Source: Stomoxys calcitrans
Lineage: Eukaryota; Arthropoda; Insecta; Diptera; Muscidae
Assembly: GCF_963082655.1 (NCBI RefSeq)
Contig: NC_081556.1
Coordinates: 124,001 to 188,000, forward strand
Reading direction: 5' to 3'
DNA length: 64,000 nucleotides
The notes beneath the pieces are model-generated. The model saw only the letters and a list, made by a program, of their open reading frames with translations, was not told where the DNA came from and did no database searches. The stretch's first letter is position 1, and every line of letters begins with the position of its first letter. A program made the translations under genes and the position numbers. Positions 44,777 through 56,900 of the stretch are shown piece by piece.

Positions 44777-44906
44777 ATGGATTTGGCAAATTTGGACAAA
44801 ATGAAGGTGGTCGATCTGCGTAATGAGTTACAGACGCGTGGCCTGGATTACAAAGGTGTTAAAGCAGTGTTAATTGAGCGTCTACGAGCACATTTAGAAG
44901 GAGGGG
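44777..44906 (+). CDS. hnRNP U-like exon 1 (SAP domain)
   Basis: ATG at 44777; MDLANLDKMKVVDLRNELQT through KAVLIERLRAHLEGG, a complete SAP DNA-binding motif. Donor GGGG|GTAAGT, phase 1. Confidence 0.9.
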
Positions 44907-47900
44907 GTAAGTGAAAACGAAATCTTTGAGATTTGCAATATTTTCAACTTGAAATTAAAATAAATCAATCTTAAAAAAAACTGATTCCTAACTTCTATCA
45001 TAAGAGACTAGATTCTTCGTATTCTTTTGAGGGAAATGTTGCCATATTGTGAAGTTAAATGGTATCGCTTATAAGGGAAATTGGCCATGTTGATTAACAG
45101 TGGTGGTTTTGAATTGTGAATCTCCATTTATTGCATATGTATGTGTGAGCCGATTTGTCAAATACATCATTTGTAACAAAATAACCAGCTCAACTGTAAA
45201 TTTAAAGTTATTTCAAATATCAATTGAGAATCAAAATGTATGGGTTAAATTACTTTGTTTTATAAATTAAATTGTGGCCACCGTAGCGCAGAGGTTAGCA
45301 TGGCCGCTTTTGACGCTGAACGCATGGGTTCAAATCCTGGAGAGAAGATCAGAAAATATCTTTTCAGTGATGGTTGTCCCCTCCTAATGCTGGCGACATT
45401 TGTGAGGCACTCGCCCCCATTAATGCTGGCGAAATTTGCGAGTATTTCGGCAATGTGAAACAGGCTCAAAGGGTGCCATACAAATTATTAGAGTTTTGCT
45501 TTCAACATATATATGTCTAGGTCTGCAAGATATAAAGTAAAGAAAATCATTCGTTTTGCTTTTTGAAAACTGGAATAGGCCTTACTTATACAACGTGTAT
45601 TTGCCGCCGATTTGCAGTTGTGACCCAGACAGAGGCTAAGTTTATCGGCCCGACATAAGTCGCTTACTGCCTGCCCATATTAACGCATAAGATACTCAAT
45701 GCGAAGCATAAAAACAATCACCATGCATGAAGTATCTAACATAATTTAAAAAACCTGTCCAGTTAATATAACAAAAGTTGCAAAAAAGTAACCTATTTAA
45801 CACTTACTATATCTAGATACAACTAAATAAACTTAAAAAAAATTTAAATATTATGTACAACAACTGATTTAAAACAATAATATTCAATTCTTGTAATAGA
45901 TGTGCTGAGTGGACGCCTCCTAACGATGATCCTGCACAAGTGAAGTTAGTTGAGGCTAAGCAAGCAAAAGGCCCTTTTGGTTTAATAAAATATTTAGAGA
46001 GAGATAAAAGGGGTTTTGTACATACTAGTTAATAAAGCTGCTATCACACTATATGTGCTTGTTTTGCATTTGTTAAAGTTACACATATTTCTTTGTATTC
46101 GAAATTATATTTGTAACGCAAACAAATGCATTTTTTTTTACCAATTTTGCCCATGAACTTTCCACTAAGGAACAGGGGCAAACTTCTCACATATCAATGA
46201 GTGTTGTCCGATTCAAGTTTAAGCTCAGTGATAAGGCGCCTCCTTTCTATATCCTCATAGACACTCAGTATTTGTGCAAGAGCCGGTGCCGTTCGGCCTC
46301 TCACTGAGACTCTGCTCGATACAGCTGATTGTCCGCGACAACCTTTGCAGCTATTCCGCATTGAGCATTCCACTATCCGCAACCTGTGGACGCGCTCCGT
46401 AGCTCGCAGCTAAACTTCTCGTGACAACATTGAGCACCACACAGATCAGACCTCAATATTCCAGCTTGTATTGTGCTTACAGCTATACTTGTAATCCATA
46501 TTACAAATTTCTGCAATTTATTCAATCCATTAAAGTTTTCTTATTTTTTTCATTTCGTTTTATTAATGTAATTAAGAAGCCAACAAGGCCCATTATTAAA
46601 TATTACAAACATTATACAAAATATAGTAACGGCAAATTAAAGAACAATTAGTTTAATTTACGATTTATAAACTACTCAAAGTTATACAATTAAGAACCAT
46701 CAGAAAAAGTAATAGCATAAGAAATCCCTTGTCAGCATGCAATTTCATTAATTTTTTTATTAATCAAATATCGCCCACCCGGGCTTTACATTGATAGATT
46801 GGAACATTTTCAGGTTTTATAATACGAAAATCAAAATTAAAAACTAATATAATACTATCGCTAAAATAAATAACTAACAAATTTATTGAATGTAAAAAAA
46901 CTATTTTTTTAATTAGAAACATTGTCTAACGCACACTTATCCACTCAAACGCCAAGAAAAAGCAGCAAATGTGAGATATCATCAGTGATGAAAAAGAATT
47001 CAATTGAGTTGCCTATAAGAAATGTTGGATTAGCTTAGACTTAAAAGTTTCTTGACATACTGAGATGTTTTTAAGACTAGAAGGAAGAGTATTCCTTAGC
47101 CTAGACAAGCGTATTACATATGATCTTTCAAATACAACATGATTCAATACGAATTTGAGAGTTCCGGGTTGAATGCAAGAATTGAAAGTAAGGAAGAAGG
47201 TAACTGGGTTCACGGTACTTAAGGATATTGAAGAAAAAGCAGAGGCATCTAATATTGAGAAAGTGCTCAAAAGAACATCCAAGTAATTTTTTCGCAAAGT
47301 ATTTGTAGTCTCGTCTACAACGACGACCGTAAACAAACCGTAGTATGCTATGGAAACACTTCTGAAGCCTAACCAGATTAGTCCTATTGGATCCGGAATA
47401 TACCTCAGCACCATACAATATATGAGGCATCAGCAACGAATGAGCCAGCATATATTTTATTTATGTGGGTAAAATAACATTCAAATTGTAGAGCTTTTTA
47501 AGTATAAAGTTTAGTTTGAAGCCGATATGTGCAAAGTGCAAGGAGAATTCAATATCAAAATCAATTACAAAGCCCAATGAGGTCATAGTATCAGTCGATG
47601 TGACAACATTGTTTTTAACAATAATATTTTGAGGAGAGTATTGATGACGTGAGCTATTGAATACCACGCATTTTGTTTTAACACATTAAAAAAATTATCT
47701 CCAATATATGCTCGTAAGCTACCGCTTAAAAACATATGAAGCTAGAAAAATTGTCGTATTTCAATAGGCAATGTATTCCAAATCCTAGCAACTCGAACTT
47801 CATAATGTTCCGCAACACAGATATCCGTGAAAATGAAAACCTATTACGTAAGAGTGGTGGAATGCCAGTTATAATAGTTTTATAAAAAATATATAACACT

Positions 47901-50900
47901 TTAATATTCACAAAATCAGAAAACGGTACTCCTAAAAATAGTTTCCCGTAATCTGGCACATGATCAGATAAAAAAAAAAAAAAATAAAGCAAGGTTTTAA
48001 TATTTAATTTCTCAAAGAGTTGCTCAAGTTGGAATGGTTGTAAATCACCATGATCCATTTAACATCTGCTGATGATTTTTCTTGCTCGAAAATGAAATCG
48101 CGATACAGGAAACCAATCAAATGCTTTGCTAACTCGTAAATGTTTTTTGCTATACTATTCTTTGAATAGAAAGCGTTAAACAACGAGATAAAGCCGGACA
48201 ATATCCTACAATGAAATCTCAATAAATCGGCTTGTTGTGCGCTCTAAAAAATAACGTTGAGAAAGAAAATTTTAAGTTAGGAATTCCGTGTTTTATTTAT
48301 CAGTCTGGCGAATTCGCTAGCTTATGGATAAATAGAACACTCTTTTCGCTAAATGTTTTGAGTAGTATTTAAGTCCTGATTTCTTTTTTAAAAAAAACTT
48401 TAATGAATTGTTAATTTTGTAGTGTTTTAGTCATATATGGTCTAACGACTTGACTAATAAATGAACAAATTAAAATTAAAAAATTAAATTAAATGCCTTA
48501 TACTTTGACGTCGGCAGCACTGACACCACATGTAAAATAATTAAATATCAACAAAACATACAACATAAGACATTTTAAGTTAAAATAAATGTTTCTCGGA
48601 GTTCATAAACAGGATTTTATTAAAATCCTAAGCAATTTTGCCACTTCAGAACGTTTAATCAGTGAATAAATTTGTTGCGTTCATCTTCCTTTAGTTTTGT
48701 CATTCAAATTGAAGGATGACACCACATCTTTTAATTAACTGGGCTAGTAAGCGACAATAAGATTAGCCTATCGAAATTTTGCAGTGTAATTAACAAAGGC
48801 ACATAAACTAGCAATTGATAAGCACTTTTGAAAAACAAATTTAATAAATAATTTAATTGTGGACATTGTGAGTTCGCATTAGAAAAAAAATAGTTCAATT
48901 CTTATTTAAATGATCAAGATCGAATTGTTGGTCTTTCTTGGAAGTTTTCTCAACCGAATGAAAATGCTTATCGGGAATAATTTTGGATGTAAATTTCTAC
49001 TTATCCAGGATTAATAAAAAAAAATTATCTCTAAACCAGAAAATTCTTGAATTGGCTTTCCGAGTATATTTTCAGAAGTCTTAATATCTTTAAATTTCAG
49101 TTGAGCCTCAAATGCTCTGTCTGGCTCGTATTTCAGAAACTAGTATTTTAGTGATCAAACCAGCTCACTATTATTTCAGCGCAAAACGGTCTATGATGAG
49201 GTTATGCTTTTCAAATTGGGATGTCGAAAATAAAACTTGTCTTAAGTACTTTTCCGCATGTTAACGTTTTAGTTGCTATCCAAAAAAGAGACTTTTTGCA
49301 ATGAGAGTTTTATCCAAGCTCTCTTGCAAAGGAAAGAAAGTTCCACATGAAGAAGGCTCGTACTATCAATCAATCGTATGTTTGAAAACCAATGACAAGA
49401 AAGTAGTGTAAGGAACGCTCTTTCGCAATAGAAAGTGTACGACAGTCAACTCATAGTCGGGATATAAAAGTTAGCCAAGCAATGAGAGTTTTATCCACGT
49501 CTCTTGCAAAGGAAAGTCCGGGTGACTGTGAAATGACAAATTCGAACTTAATACAGAAATGGTAAAGCCAGGTATATGAAATCAACATCTGTTGCTATGG
49601 CAATGAGCATCGTTTAAATTCAAATTATTTTAGTAGGCCATTTCCATACTGAATATGTTCGACAATTCAGTGGTCGTACCATGGCAGAATCAAAATAAAG
49701 TCAGCGTCACAAGCCCAGCTGATTAAATATTGAGGAATTTCAGAGTTGTATCGTCCCAATGAATTGTCATACACATTTCCAAACAATGGCATATAAATGG
49801 GAAACGGTCATTTCAAATTCATTTGAAGAATTTGTAACATAAGGCTTTGTAGTTAAAATTGTTATTATCTAAAAAATGGCAATTTCGGAAAAAGAAAGAA
49901 ATGCGTAAATGGAGACATTGACGAAAGGGGATGGGGTCGTTTTTTTTCTATCTCTAAGGACAAAGTAAGGCGTCAACTGTGGGTAAATGTATGCCGAATG
50001 GAATTCAGCAAATATGAATATGTATACAAAGCTATATACACATATATAATAATTTATAAATTATGTAACAAAAATCCAAATTTATTTCATTTTGGAATGA
50101 AACAAAGGAGTGTTTCCCGCATATTGGAAAACAGCTTATATGTTTTATACAGATCTTTTACATCTTACCTCAAATCTGCTTGTTTAGCGTTTACTAGTTA
50201 AAGGCATATTCCTACTCCTATTTCTATGGTATCGCAATGGAAATGCTCCGGAATCTTATCGTTTTTCCACATATGCTGTTATTTGCAGTATCTACTCTGG
50301 AAAAGTGAGTCGCTAGTCATATGTGCCCATAGTTGTCCTGAAAGCTTTATATGTTTTTTACATATCTCTAACATCCTTGCCTTAAATCTGCTTGTTTCGC
50401 GTTTAGGAATTAAAGGCATCTTCCTTCTCCTTTTCCTGTGGTATCACGAAGAAAATGCTCCTAAATCTTATCGCTTTCTCCACATACGAGGTTACTTGCA
50501 GCATCTAGTCTGGATAAGTGAGTCGCTGGTCATATGTGGCCATAATTGTCCTGAAAGCTTTATCCATCATTTCTTACAATCCCTTGTTTTGTAAAATTTT
50601 GTAGGGATAACCGGACGGCAGAGGATTTTGCTCGTTCTTGCGACACTTTTCACTGCGCCACAGTGCTACATGCGTAAAAGTCGCATTAAAGGGTTTCACA
50701 ATGAACTTTATTGATTGCAATCATCTGTCCTCTGCAACTAAAATATATATTAATAAATTTTTTTTATACCTGTAGGTATACCTCGTATACCTGCCACCCA
50801 AACATAAAACGGTAAATTTTCCCCGGGCTGTTTGTCTTTATTAGGACTAGTAGCTTTATTATCACACAACACATTTTGTATTCGACAATTATTAATTCAT

Positions 50901-53900
50901 TTTATTTTGTATTTACATAGAAATTTCAATTCTTTGACATTTCTCTGTGTGTCTACATTTGCTTTGAAAAGTTAGTGGAACGGAATTGTGTCCCAATTTT
51001 TTGTTGCATCTGACTATACCTTGTATATGATTCTACCATGGGTAGTGCCAACCATTACAAATGAAAAAAATTGACAAACTGACTAAAGCCTAGTACTAAC
51101 TTCATTCACACGAATTTTGCCTATTAAATGTTAGCGAAATATGAATACAAACCCACACAAGAAAGGCAAATATGATGAAACAGAGTTGCTTTGACTCATT
51201 TCGTGAGCATTTAATTGCATAAGCAATTAATTGAATCGAAATTTGTATTGGCGCAGCGACATGTCGCTGGTATTTAGCTCAAAGAACTCGGTACCACTTC
51301 TGCGGAATGTGTTCGTCACCATTTCATAAAGCATGGTACTGACTTCATTCACAGCGAAAATGTCTATTAAATTATTGGGAAATCCAACGCACTTTTTTCT
51401 TTGTCAGAGCACAAAGAAGAGTCAACTGACAACAAAACCAACAGTATTGAAGCGGAGTTGAATCGGCCCATTTCGTGAGCATTTAATTACATTTGCAATT
51501 AAAATTGTGCGAAATTTATGCTGATGCGGCGACATGTCGCTACTATTTTGCTCATAGAACTCAGTACAACTTGTACGAAATGTGTTGGTATTATCTTCGT
51601 CACAATCCAAAAAAAAAAAAACCCAAACGAAACGAACCATATTATTAAAAGCGAACTGAACACGATGACGCTCTAGACACGTCCCTTGAGACGCTTTAGA
51701 CACTATAAAAAGGCCGACAAATTTTAGACATGCGCTAAGCGCACCCTCACAAAGAGCGATAAATATAAACTGTTGGTATACAGGCCGGCGGCAGCAACTG
51801 GCGATCGCCTCAGTTCTCACGTGGACCACCTTCAACACGAGAAAAAGATCCCACTCGTGCCAAGACAACTGGTGTGTATCGGTAACTGTTCATTAGATAA
51901 TTAAAATGGGCTATTAGGGCGTTTTACGACTAACAACGATTTTAATGTAATAAACGCTTGATTAACTCAGAAAAATATTTATCAACAAAATTGAACTAGG
52001 TTAGATTAGGTTGAGAAGGTGGTGCTTATCCGCCCTATTCCACTATGGACATACCAAAGCCAGTAATCGGATTGTTATGAGCTCTAATACTAGAAAGCAA
52101 CCTCCAAAAGAGAATCTAGTCAGGAAGTCCGTGCTGCTAACAAAACCCATAATTGTTCTCGATCCCACGCCCTTAAGTCGGTTCAAGTCTGGTATTGGCA
52201 CCCCACCGGGCAATAACATAGGAAATGCTCCAAAAAATCGAAGACGATTGCAGCAAAGATTATCTAGGGTGATTTATCGTTTCAAATGCAACGCGTAAGA
52301 AAAATAAAGCATTTGCTCTACATACACATAAATATATGCTTAGATGTTGCTTGATTTCCTGATGTTCTACTCAATTGACCCAAATATTTTACTTGAATTT
52401 ACGACTTTGTTTTGTTTTAGTTGTATTGTTCTTAATTGTAAAGGGGAACATACTTTTATTTTTTTATTTTGAAATTAGACAAAAAAAAAAACAAAATTTT
52501 TTACTCCTTCTTTCTGCTATAATTTTGAGAGAAAGTAATTAAGATTAGGTATTTATTATGTTCTTTCCAAGTGATTGGCAGTGTGTGTGTGTATGTAATG
52601 TTGTTTTACGATATGTCCTCCGCCATACTATATCCCTTATATTTAAACACAATTTTCAGATGTTCCGCCATCTCCTGGTACACCTGGCCGACGAAGTAGA
52701 CGTACTAGATCAATGACAAGATCTCCTTCGCCCTCACCTGTTAAAAAGGCAAGTGATGTACTTGAGACTTTGGAAGAAGAAGAAGCAAAGGATGAAAAGC
52801 TCGAGCTGTTACCGGACAAAATCATTCCTGAGACTGAAAAGGAGGAGAGTAGGTCTAAGGAGGTTGAGGAAGAAGAGGAGGAGGAAGAAAAGTCTACCCA
52901 TACTTCCAAAAATGACTCTTATGATACACCTTCTAATGGTGCAAATGAAACTGAGGCTATCCAAGAAGTGCAGGAAAAAAATGATTGCACTCCCAATGTA
53001 GAAATGGGTGATGACAATGCCGATGGAACCCACGAAAAAGAGCTACAAAACGATGTAGAAATCGATAAGGGAGAGCCCCTAAAAGATAACGCATGTGAAA
53101 AGAAGGAACTACAAGCAAAGGAGAAGGAGGTGGATGCTTCCGAATTTAAACGCAGATCCCGCGACGATTCAAAGTCATCACGTTCTCGCTCACGGTCTCG
53201 TTCAAATTCCAAAGCACGCTCACCTTCTAGATCGCACTCGCCCAAACAACGCGTTGGTGCAAAGGCTGGGAGTCCGAAACCTGCAGAGGACACTTCTACC
53301 CCCGAAGATGAGCCTACAATTGAGGATAAACAATTTGGACTAAGTTGGTGTAAGTTTTCCTGATGAAAGCACATCTAAAATTATAATCATGCCCTTTTCT
53401 TCTCATTTAGATGACTCCGACTTACATATTCGTATCGATCCGGTTACCTTTGCTTCGGCAAAGCCCATGAACCATGATATATACTCTTTAATATGGTCCG
53501 GTGCTAGGGCCAATTACGGTGTGCGAGAAGGCAAAGTTTGTTACGAAGTCCGCTTAGCGGAAGAATCCAATATGGGAAGGGAACATGCATTTCGAGATGA
53601 GCCATTTACAAAAGGATTTCGCGTTGGATTCTCAACACCTTCTTCAAACCTTTTGCTGGGGGAGTCTGAGAATTCGTTTGCATATTGTGAAACCGGCCGA
53701 AAGGCTACCAATGGAGAGTTTTCAGATTTCGGTAAACCTTATCAATTAGACGACGTAATCGGATGCTATTTAGACCTAGAAAGCAGTCCATGTACAATCA
53801 AGTATACGCTCAATGGCGAAGATTTGGGTGTAGCATTTGAATTCGATAAAAGTGTATTGGGAAGTGACAAGGCATTGTTTCCGCACATTTTGACCAAAGG

Positions 53901-56900
53901 TTATGAGTACCAAATAAACTTTGCTGACACCGATAACCTTTTGGTAAATTTAGAACGCAAAGTGCGCAAAAGGCGCAAACCGAAAAAGGTTAATGAGAAA
54001 AAAGAGGCAAACGAAAAATCAGATGATAGTAAAAGTGCAAACCAATCACATAAAAGCGATGGGGATAACAATGAAGAAGATTGGGACAAAGAACAAACTG
54101 CTACTGGTGAGGATAAAACTGAAACTGAAAAGAGCGAAGACAAAAAAGAGCCCAGCAATGAACCACAAATCGAAGAAAAATTATCGAATCAGACATCGAA
54201 GGAAGAAGTTTGTAACGCAGAAATACCTCAAAAAGATGAAAAAGAATCAACCGGGGAAGATATAGAAATGACGCAAGCTGCTGAGAATAAGGAGTCTACG
54301 AAGGTTGACGATAAAGAGGAAGACGGTATGTTGCATTGTTTTGAATCTACACAACAGAAATAAATGTTGCTGTTTTAGGTGAGGCCACAAAACCTGCCGA
54401 AATAGAAAAGAAAGACGAAGCTCATTCCAAAGAGGAAGACTGCGGACCTTCGCCGTCTAAACGACAAAAAATGGATAATGTTGAAGCAGAGGACGAGTAT
54501 GAAGAGATTCATCCTATTCCCAGGGAAGTCATGTCCCTACTGAGTGATTACGAGTTAATTGCTCTGATTCCTGAGGAGAAGTACATACAAGGCCCACAAA
54601 GGCCGGAAAGCCGCAAAGATTGCGAAGTTATTCTTATGGTTGGTCTACCCGGAGCTGGAAAAACAACATGGGTTTTAAACCACATAAAGGAAAATCCCGA
54701 CAAGCGCTACTATGTCATAGGATCGGATGCCTTGATCTCTAAAATGACGGTATGATTTTGTCTCAATTGCCAATCATTATTATCGATATTCTGGTGTGTT
54801 CTATGATTCATTTTTACTTTTCTCCTCAAATCAACTTGTTATTATAACGCAAACAAAAAGTCCAAATTAATTATTTGGTGCAAGATCCTTTTTGTTTTTT
54901 TTTTTTTAACGTGATTATAAGCAGTTCTTTTTAGGGGAAAAATAAAACCCAGAACATACGATTATGTTTACCGTTTCTAATGTGTGCTCCTTTTTTAAAG
55001 GTTGACGGGGCTCCCCGAAAAGATGTTCACAAAGGACGTTTTGACCGTATATACGAACTTTGTTTCAATGTACTTACATCTCTGGAGGATATTGCCGTTA
55101 AACGTCGTCGTAATTTCATTCTTGATCAGGTAAAAATTATTTTATATAATGTGTATGGGCCCGTTTATATCACATAGCAGATATTAGTTTTCTCTTTTAT
55201 TTGTATACATGACGTTTGTTTCATACTTTTTACTTTCAATCGTTTTAATGGCTGCCAGAACATTTGTGTTCCATTAGCCGAATTTGGATTATCGTTTCAA
55301 GCGCCTCGATCTTCTGCGCTCCATTTATAATCTCTGACATCAAGTTTCGAGGTGTCCTCACCACTTGATTTCCATCCTTTGGCCGTCCCGGTTTGCGTGT
55401 ACCATCGTAATCGCCTTTTTCTTCACTTCACTCCTTCGCTGGAGCTTTTTCATTCATTCAGCCAACTCAACCGTTGTATTTTGATAGGTTTAACTATGCT
55501 AAAGTCGTCATACAGCCCATACATTTCGTGGTTCATACGACGCTGATACTCTTCATCAATGCAAAACTGATCCATACATTTTACAAAGAATCTTTCTCCT
55601 AAAATCTCAAATCACCCTGCTTTCAAAAGTATGCATGCCTCGGTATCATATAACAACACATTTAGTATCAGTGTCTTGTATACTGTGATCTTCGTCTGCC
55701 CAGAAGTGGCCTTGCTTCTAAACTGCTTACTCAATCAAAGGTAGCATCTGTTTGCCAGTATTATTCTTTGCTTTATTGCAAAAGACGTTTATTTATTTGC
55801 GGACAAAATATCTATGTTCAAAGTACATTTATTATGAATAAATTTCCCTGCAGAGAAAACAATTGCCAAAAATTATTCATTTAAAAATTTAATTGAAAAT
55901 AAAATTGTTTTCAATTGAAAAAAATCGATTCAATAAATTTTTAATTGAATACGATTTTTTTTAGTGACATTCGGGATTGATATTTTTACTATTTTTGGAT
56001 CAGTTAATTTTTTAATTGAACCTGACAATTTTTGGAAATTTTCAATTAAAAAGTTCTAAATCAATCATTTTTCTAATCGTTGCCCAAACAACGCACCTCA
56101 ACTTTAGGTTCCAGAAGGTAAACATCCGTATACCTAATATAGAAACTAATAGGAATTTTAAATAAATCGTTGCCCAAACAACGCACCTCAACTTTAGGTT
56201 CCAGAAGGTAAACATCCGTATACCTAATATAGAAACTAATAGGAATTTTAAATAAATTTCAATCGTTTTCCAGTTGGATCAATGAAAAAATTGAAAATTC
56301 CAAAATTATCAAATCATGCTTTTGTTGATTGAATGTGCAATTTTTTCAATTACCTTTTCAAAAGCGGTGATTGATATTATCATTTTCCTGATTGAAGTTG
56401 TTGCAATTAAAAAATTAATTGGATCAATTAATTTCGTGATCGTTGAAAACAAATTTAATTTTTTCTGTGTGGCTGTAAGCCACGGCCATAATTCGTTTCT
56501 GATTTCCAAATTCACTAGAAATATCAACATTCATGAAGATCGGTTAAAAAAAAGTATAAATTATAAAAATTACAAATTATTGCAATATTGCTCGAAATTG
56601 GACGAACATGTATATGGGAGCTATGTATATAGGAGCTATATGGAAGCTATATCTTAATCTGAACCGATTTTTACAAATTTCTTTTTGAAGTGCGGTTTTT
56701 AAGCCAAACATTTTTGAAAACCAGTGGGCGGTAATTATTGTAAAAACATCGGGGTGACCCTATGCAACCAACTGTGACATCGATCACCTTAAGAGATGTC
56801 GGAAACACCGACGTATATGACATACATTTGCGACGTATAAGAAATACGTTCGAGAATACGAAACTTTTGAATTGTATTTGAGCAAGGATGCTGAAAAACA

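Larger units (their letters stand above)
44907..52659. other. hnRNP U-like intron 1 (7.8 kb)
   Basis: Holds SINE fragments (45274, 46141), two non-LTR 3' remnants (47.0-48.2 kb), diverged tandem repeats (49.3-49.5, 50.0-50.6, 51.2-51.6 kb) and a short dispersed repeat (51995). A 55-codon open frame at about 45866-46032 (with CAEWTPPNDDPAQVKLVEAK) has protein-like composition but no recognised family. The rest, including 48.25-49.2 and 52.1-52.65 kb, shows nothing recognisable. Confidence 0.6.

Noticed and set aside
47013..47414. 133-codon minus-strand ORF MVLRYIPDPIGLIWLGF
   Set aside because: The overlapping minus frame LAHSLLMPHILYGAEVYSGS has the retrotransposon signature; this one is its out-of-frame shadow.
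50226..50594. 122-codon ORF as a membrane protein gene
   Set aside because: It lies within a diverged 236-bp tandem repeat; the hydrophobic pattern reflects T-rich DNA repeated twice.
52643..53374. Ser-rich minus-strand ORFs across the acidic exon
   Set aside because: Mirror image of the Glu/Lys-rich codons (GAA/GAG to TTC/CTC); the plus frame is spliced into SAP and SPRY exons.
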